Position numbers and translations under genes: made by a program. A stretch of DNA of 7,692 nt from the NCBI GenBank assembly GCA_903842855.1, contig CAIMNT010000001.1, forward strand, positions 1 to 7,692, read 5' to 3'. Source of the stretch: an uncultured Actinomycetes bacterium (GTDB taxonomy: Bacteria > Actinomycetota > Actinomycetes > Nanopelagicales > Nanopelagicaceae). Under the pieces are notes generated by a model, which ran no database searches, was not told where the DNA came from, and worked only from the letters and a program-made list of their open reading frames with translations. Shown in pieces: positions 6,581 to 7,692 of this stretch; positions within the stretch are counted from its first letter, which is position 1, and every line of letters begins with the position of its first letter.

Positions 6581-7303
6581 ATGCCAATCGATGATAAAGA
6601 TATTGAACGGGTTTTGATTGTTACGGCACATCCAGATGATCTTGATTTTGGTGCCGCTGGAACTATCGCGCAGTGGACTAGTAAAGGAATTAAAGTCAGC
6701 TATTGCGTCTGTACGAATGGCGACCAAGGCGGAAAAGACCCCGAAGTGCATCGCGAAGATATGCCAGTTATCCGTCAACGCGAACAGCGTGATGCCGGAA
6801 AGGCAGTTGGGGTTAGCGACGTGCACTTCCTCAACTACGTAGATGGAACTCTGGCTCCAACCCTTGAGCTACGCAAAGATATTGTGAGAGTGATCCGTAA
6901 GGTTCGTCCTCAGCGACTCTTGCTTCAGTACCCTGGACGAAATTGGGAACGTATATTTTCTAGTCATCCTGACCACATGGCAGCGGGCGAAGCCGCCATG
7001 CAGGCGGTCTATCCAGATGCCGGCAATCCGTTTGCATTTCAGAATGTTTATAAAATTGAAGGACTTGAACCTTGGACAGTGAGTGAAGTGTGGGTTATGG
7101 GAAGCACAACCCCGAATCACTTCATTGATATAACTTCGACCTTTGATAAGAAAATGCAAGCGCTAAAGGCTCATGTGAGCCAAACAGCACATGCTGAAAA
7201 TTTTGATCAGCGAATTCGCAGCTGGGCAGAGTCTTCTGCAGAGAAGGCTGGCTTACCAGCCGGTTCACTCGCAGAAGCATTCATGGTCGTTTCGACGATC
7301 TAA
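6581..7303 (+). CDS. PIG-L/LmbE family N-deacetylase (second of two)
   Basis: A second cytoplasmic zinc-dependent deacetylase, 240 residues and complete. It has TAHPDDLDFGAAGT (15-28), TNGDQGG (45-51), REQRDAGKAVGV (67-78), SSHPDH (127-132) and AHVSQ (197-201). By family analogy H17, D20 and H132 are the zinc ligands and D19 the base. It is more typical of the LmbE group than the first copy, which has PHPDDME and YHNDH at the same sites; the two share little outside the motifs and do not look like a recent duplication. AGGAG at 6569-6573 is seven bases before the ATG. It lies 39 bases after the kinase and closes the operon. Two enzymes might act on different intermediates, on different acyl groups, or on alternative substrates. 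Function within the pathway is inferred from position only. Confidence 0.92.
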   Translation: MPIDDKDIERVLIVTAHPDDLDFGAAGTIAQWTSKGIKVSYCVCTNGDQGGKDPEVHREDMPVIRQREQRDAGKAVGVSDVHFLNYVDGTLAPTLELRKDIVRVIRKVRPQRLLLQYPGRNWERIFSSHPDHMAAGEAAMQAVYPDAGNPFAFQNVYKIEGLEPWTVSEVWVMGSTTPNHFIDITSTFDKKMQALKAHVSQTAHAENFDQRIRSWAESSAEKAGLPAGSLAEAFMVVSTI

Positions 7304-7311
7304 AGGCTTAA

Positions 7312-7350
7312 CTCTCTCCACGAGAGCCATGCCAGGCCAAGGTGGCTCTC
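7312..7350 (+). terminator. Weak stem-loop at the end of the operon
   Basis: GAGAGCCA (7322-7329) pairs perfectly with TGGCTCTC (7343-7350) around 13 bases, of which CC (7332-7333) and GG (7341-7342) may extend the stem. No T-run follows, so it is not a classical intrinsic terminator; it may protect the 3' end of the message or need Rho. The same GAGAG can instead pair with CTCTC at 7312-7316, giving two mutually exclusive folds. The rest of the gap up to the tRNA (7351-7425) shows only a doubtful promoter: TTGATG at 7388-7393, then TAACAG at 7412-7417. Confidence 0.35.
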
Positions 7351-7425
7351 AGGGTACTTAATCGCTGATTAGATAAGTATGTGTGCGTTGATGTAATCTT
7401 CGCAGGCTGCTTAACAGATAGCCCT

Positions 7426-7510
7426 GGCGGGTTGCCCGAGCGGCCAATGGGAGGGGACTGTAAATCCCCCGGCTCTGCCTTCAAAGGTTCAAATCCTTCA
7501 CCCGCCACCA
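7426..7510 (+). tRNA. tRNA-Tyr (anticodon GUA)
   Basis: The gene folds as a class II tRNA. The acceptor GGCGGGT (7426-7432) pairs with ACCCGCC (7500-7506), followed by discriminator A and an encoded CCA (7508-7510). The D stem is CCC (7435-7437) with GGG (7449-7451). The anticodon stem GGGGA/TCCCC (7453-7457 and 7465-7469) encloses CTGTAAA with anticodon GTA at 7460-7462. A long variable arm includes GGC-TCT-GCC (7471-7479), as expected for bacterial tRNA-Tyr. The T loop is TTCAAAT (7488-7494). The first T-stem pair is A7483 against C7499, a mismatch; the other four pair. It is on the same strand as the operon but is probably an independent unit. Confidence 0.96.
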
Positions 7511-7547
7511 GTAAGTTGATCTATATATCAAGCGTATTTATATGTAA

Positions 7548-7567
7548 TTGTGCGACCTTTCGCACAA
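7548..7567. terminator. Hairpin downstream of tRNA-Tyr
   Basis: TTGTGCG (7548-7554) and CGCACAA (7561-7567) form a perfect seven-pair stem with the loop ACCTTT, 37 bases after the tRNA. It is followed by AAATT rather than a T-run, so termination or 3'-end definition of the tRNA transcript is possible but not shown. A weaker dyad, TTGAT/ATCAA, lies at 7516-7531. Confidence 0.35.
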
Positions 7568-7625
7568 ATTATGACAACACCCACTGACATTCACAAGACC
7601 AGTTTTCACTTGGTTTAGGACAGTT

Positions 7626-7675
7626 GGTGACGCTAATTCATACACCAATTCATACACCCCCACCCTTAAGTCACC
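7626..7675. repeat. 12-bp tandem direct repeat framed by an inverted GGTGAC/GTCACC pair
   Basis: AATTCATACACC occurs twice without a gap (7635-7646 and 7647-7658), and a degenerate trace, AATTCACACA, lies at the very end of the window (7683-7692). The repeat is framed by GGTGAC (7626-7631) and its reverse complement GTCACC (7670-7675). The 182 bases after the tRNA contain no recognisable gene. Repeats of this type can be protein-binding sites, such as recombinase arm sites beside a tRNA or operators for a gene starting beyond the window. The repeats are seen directly; a function is not shown. Confidence 0.5.
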
Positions 7676-7692
7676 TGGATTTAATTCACACA

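Noticed and set aside
505..7159. Numerous 60-96 codon frames antisense to or out of frame with the operon genes
   Set aside because: All are contained in genes with clear family motifs, lack ribosome binding sites, and show no domain features.
7308..7587. Open frames on both strands across the tRNA region (7308-7508 minus, 7381-7587 plus)
   Set aside because: Both run through the well-folded tRNA-Tyr, have no ribosome binding site and no recognisable protein features.
7571..7618. 15-codon plus-strand frame starting MTTPTDIHKTS
   Set aside because: No Shine-Dalgarno, very short, and directly after a hairpin; no support for translation.
7538..7690. Minus-strand open frame entering from the right edge and ending in TAA at 7540-7538
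   Set aside because: About 50 codons free of stops in low-complexity DNA is plausible by chance; the peptide has no recognisable motif and merely translates the 12-bp repeat as YELVYELA. More sequence to the right would decide.
1..7692. CRISPR array, insertion sequence or transposase
   Set aside because: No regularly spaced repeats, no transposase-like frame and no terminal inverted repeats were seen.

Overview
The window looks like part of a bacterial chromosome, most likely from an actinobacterium of moderate to low GC. A freshwater Nanopelagicales (acI) type would fit, but this is inference. The clues are the actinobacterial flavour of the PsuG N-terminus (GLPRPRNLEVAR), a CUT1 sugar ABC transporter with no ATPase gene beside it (actinobacteria often share one ATPase), clear GGAG-type ribosome binding sites, a compact layout, and a class II tRNA-Tyr with an encoded CCA.

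Layout. At the left edge, on the minus strand, lies the N-terminal 40 codons of psuG (pseudouridine-5'-phosphate glycosidase). Its leader holds two small hairpins and a short open frame. A divergent intergenic region (121-361) carries two inverted repeats that look like operators. From 362 to 7303 seven genes run on the plus strand with short gaps or overlaps and probably form one operon: an exported sugar-binding protein, two CUT1 permeases, a PIG-L/LmbE deacetylase, a family GH4 NAD-dependent glycosidase, a PfkB-type kinase, and a second, divergent PIG-L/LmbE deacetylase. A hairpin with a short T-run separates the binding-protein gene from the permeases. After the operon come a weak stem-loop, tRNA-Tyr(GUA), and 182 bases without a recognisable gene that contain a hairpin and a 12-bp tandem repeat framed by an inverted GGTGAC/GTCACC pair.

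How the genes may work together (inference). A small glycoside is captured and imported by the ABC transporter without phosphorylation. In the cytoplasm one or both PIG-L enzymes would remove an N-acyl group, GH4 would cleave the glycosidic bond by its NAD/metal redox mechanism, and the PfkB kinase would phosphorylate the substrate or a released product. The logic resembles the chitobiose (Chb) pathway, where deacetylation is needed before the GH4 enzyme ChbF can act, but here with an ABC importer plus a kinase instead of a PTS. The actual substrate cannot be read from the sequence. The main unusual signals are two different deacetylases in one operon, a GH4 with a CDSP motif, and a PfkB kinase lacking the usual Asn of its first signature.
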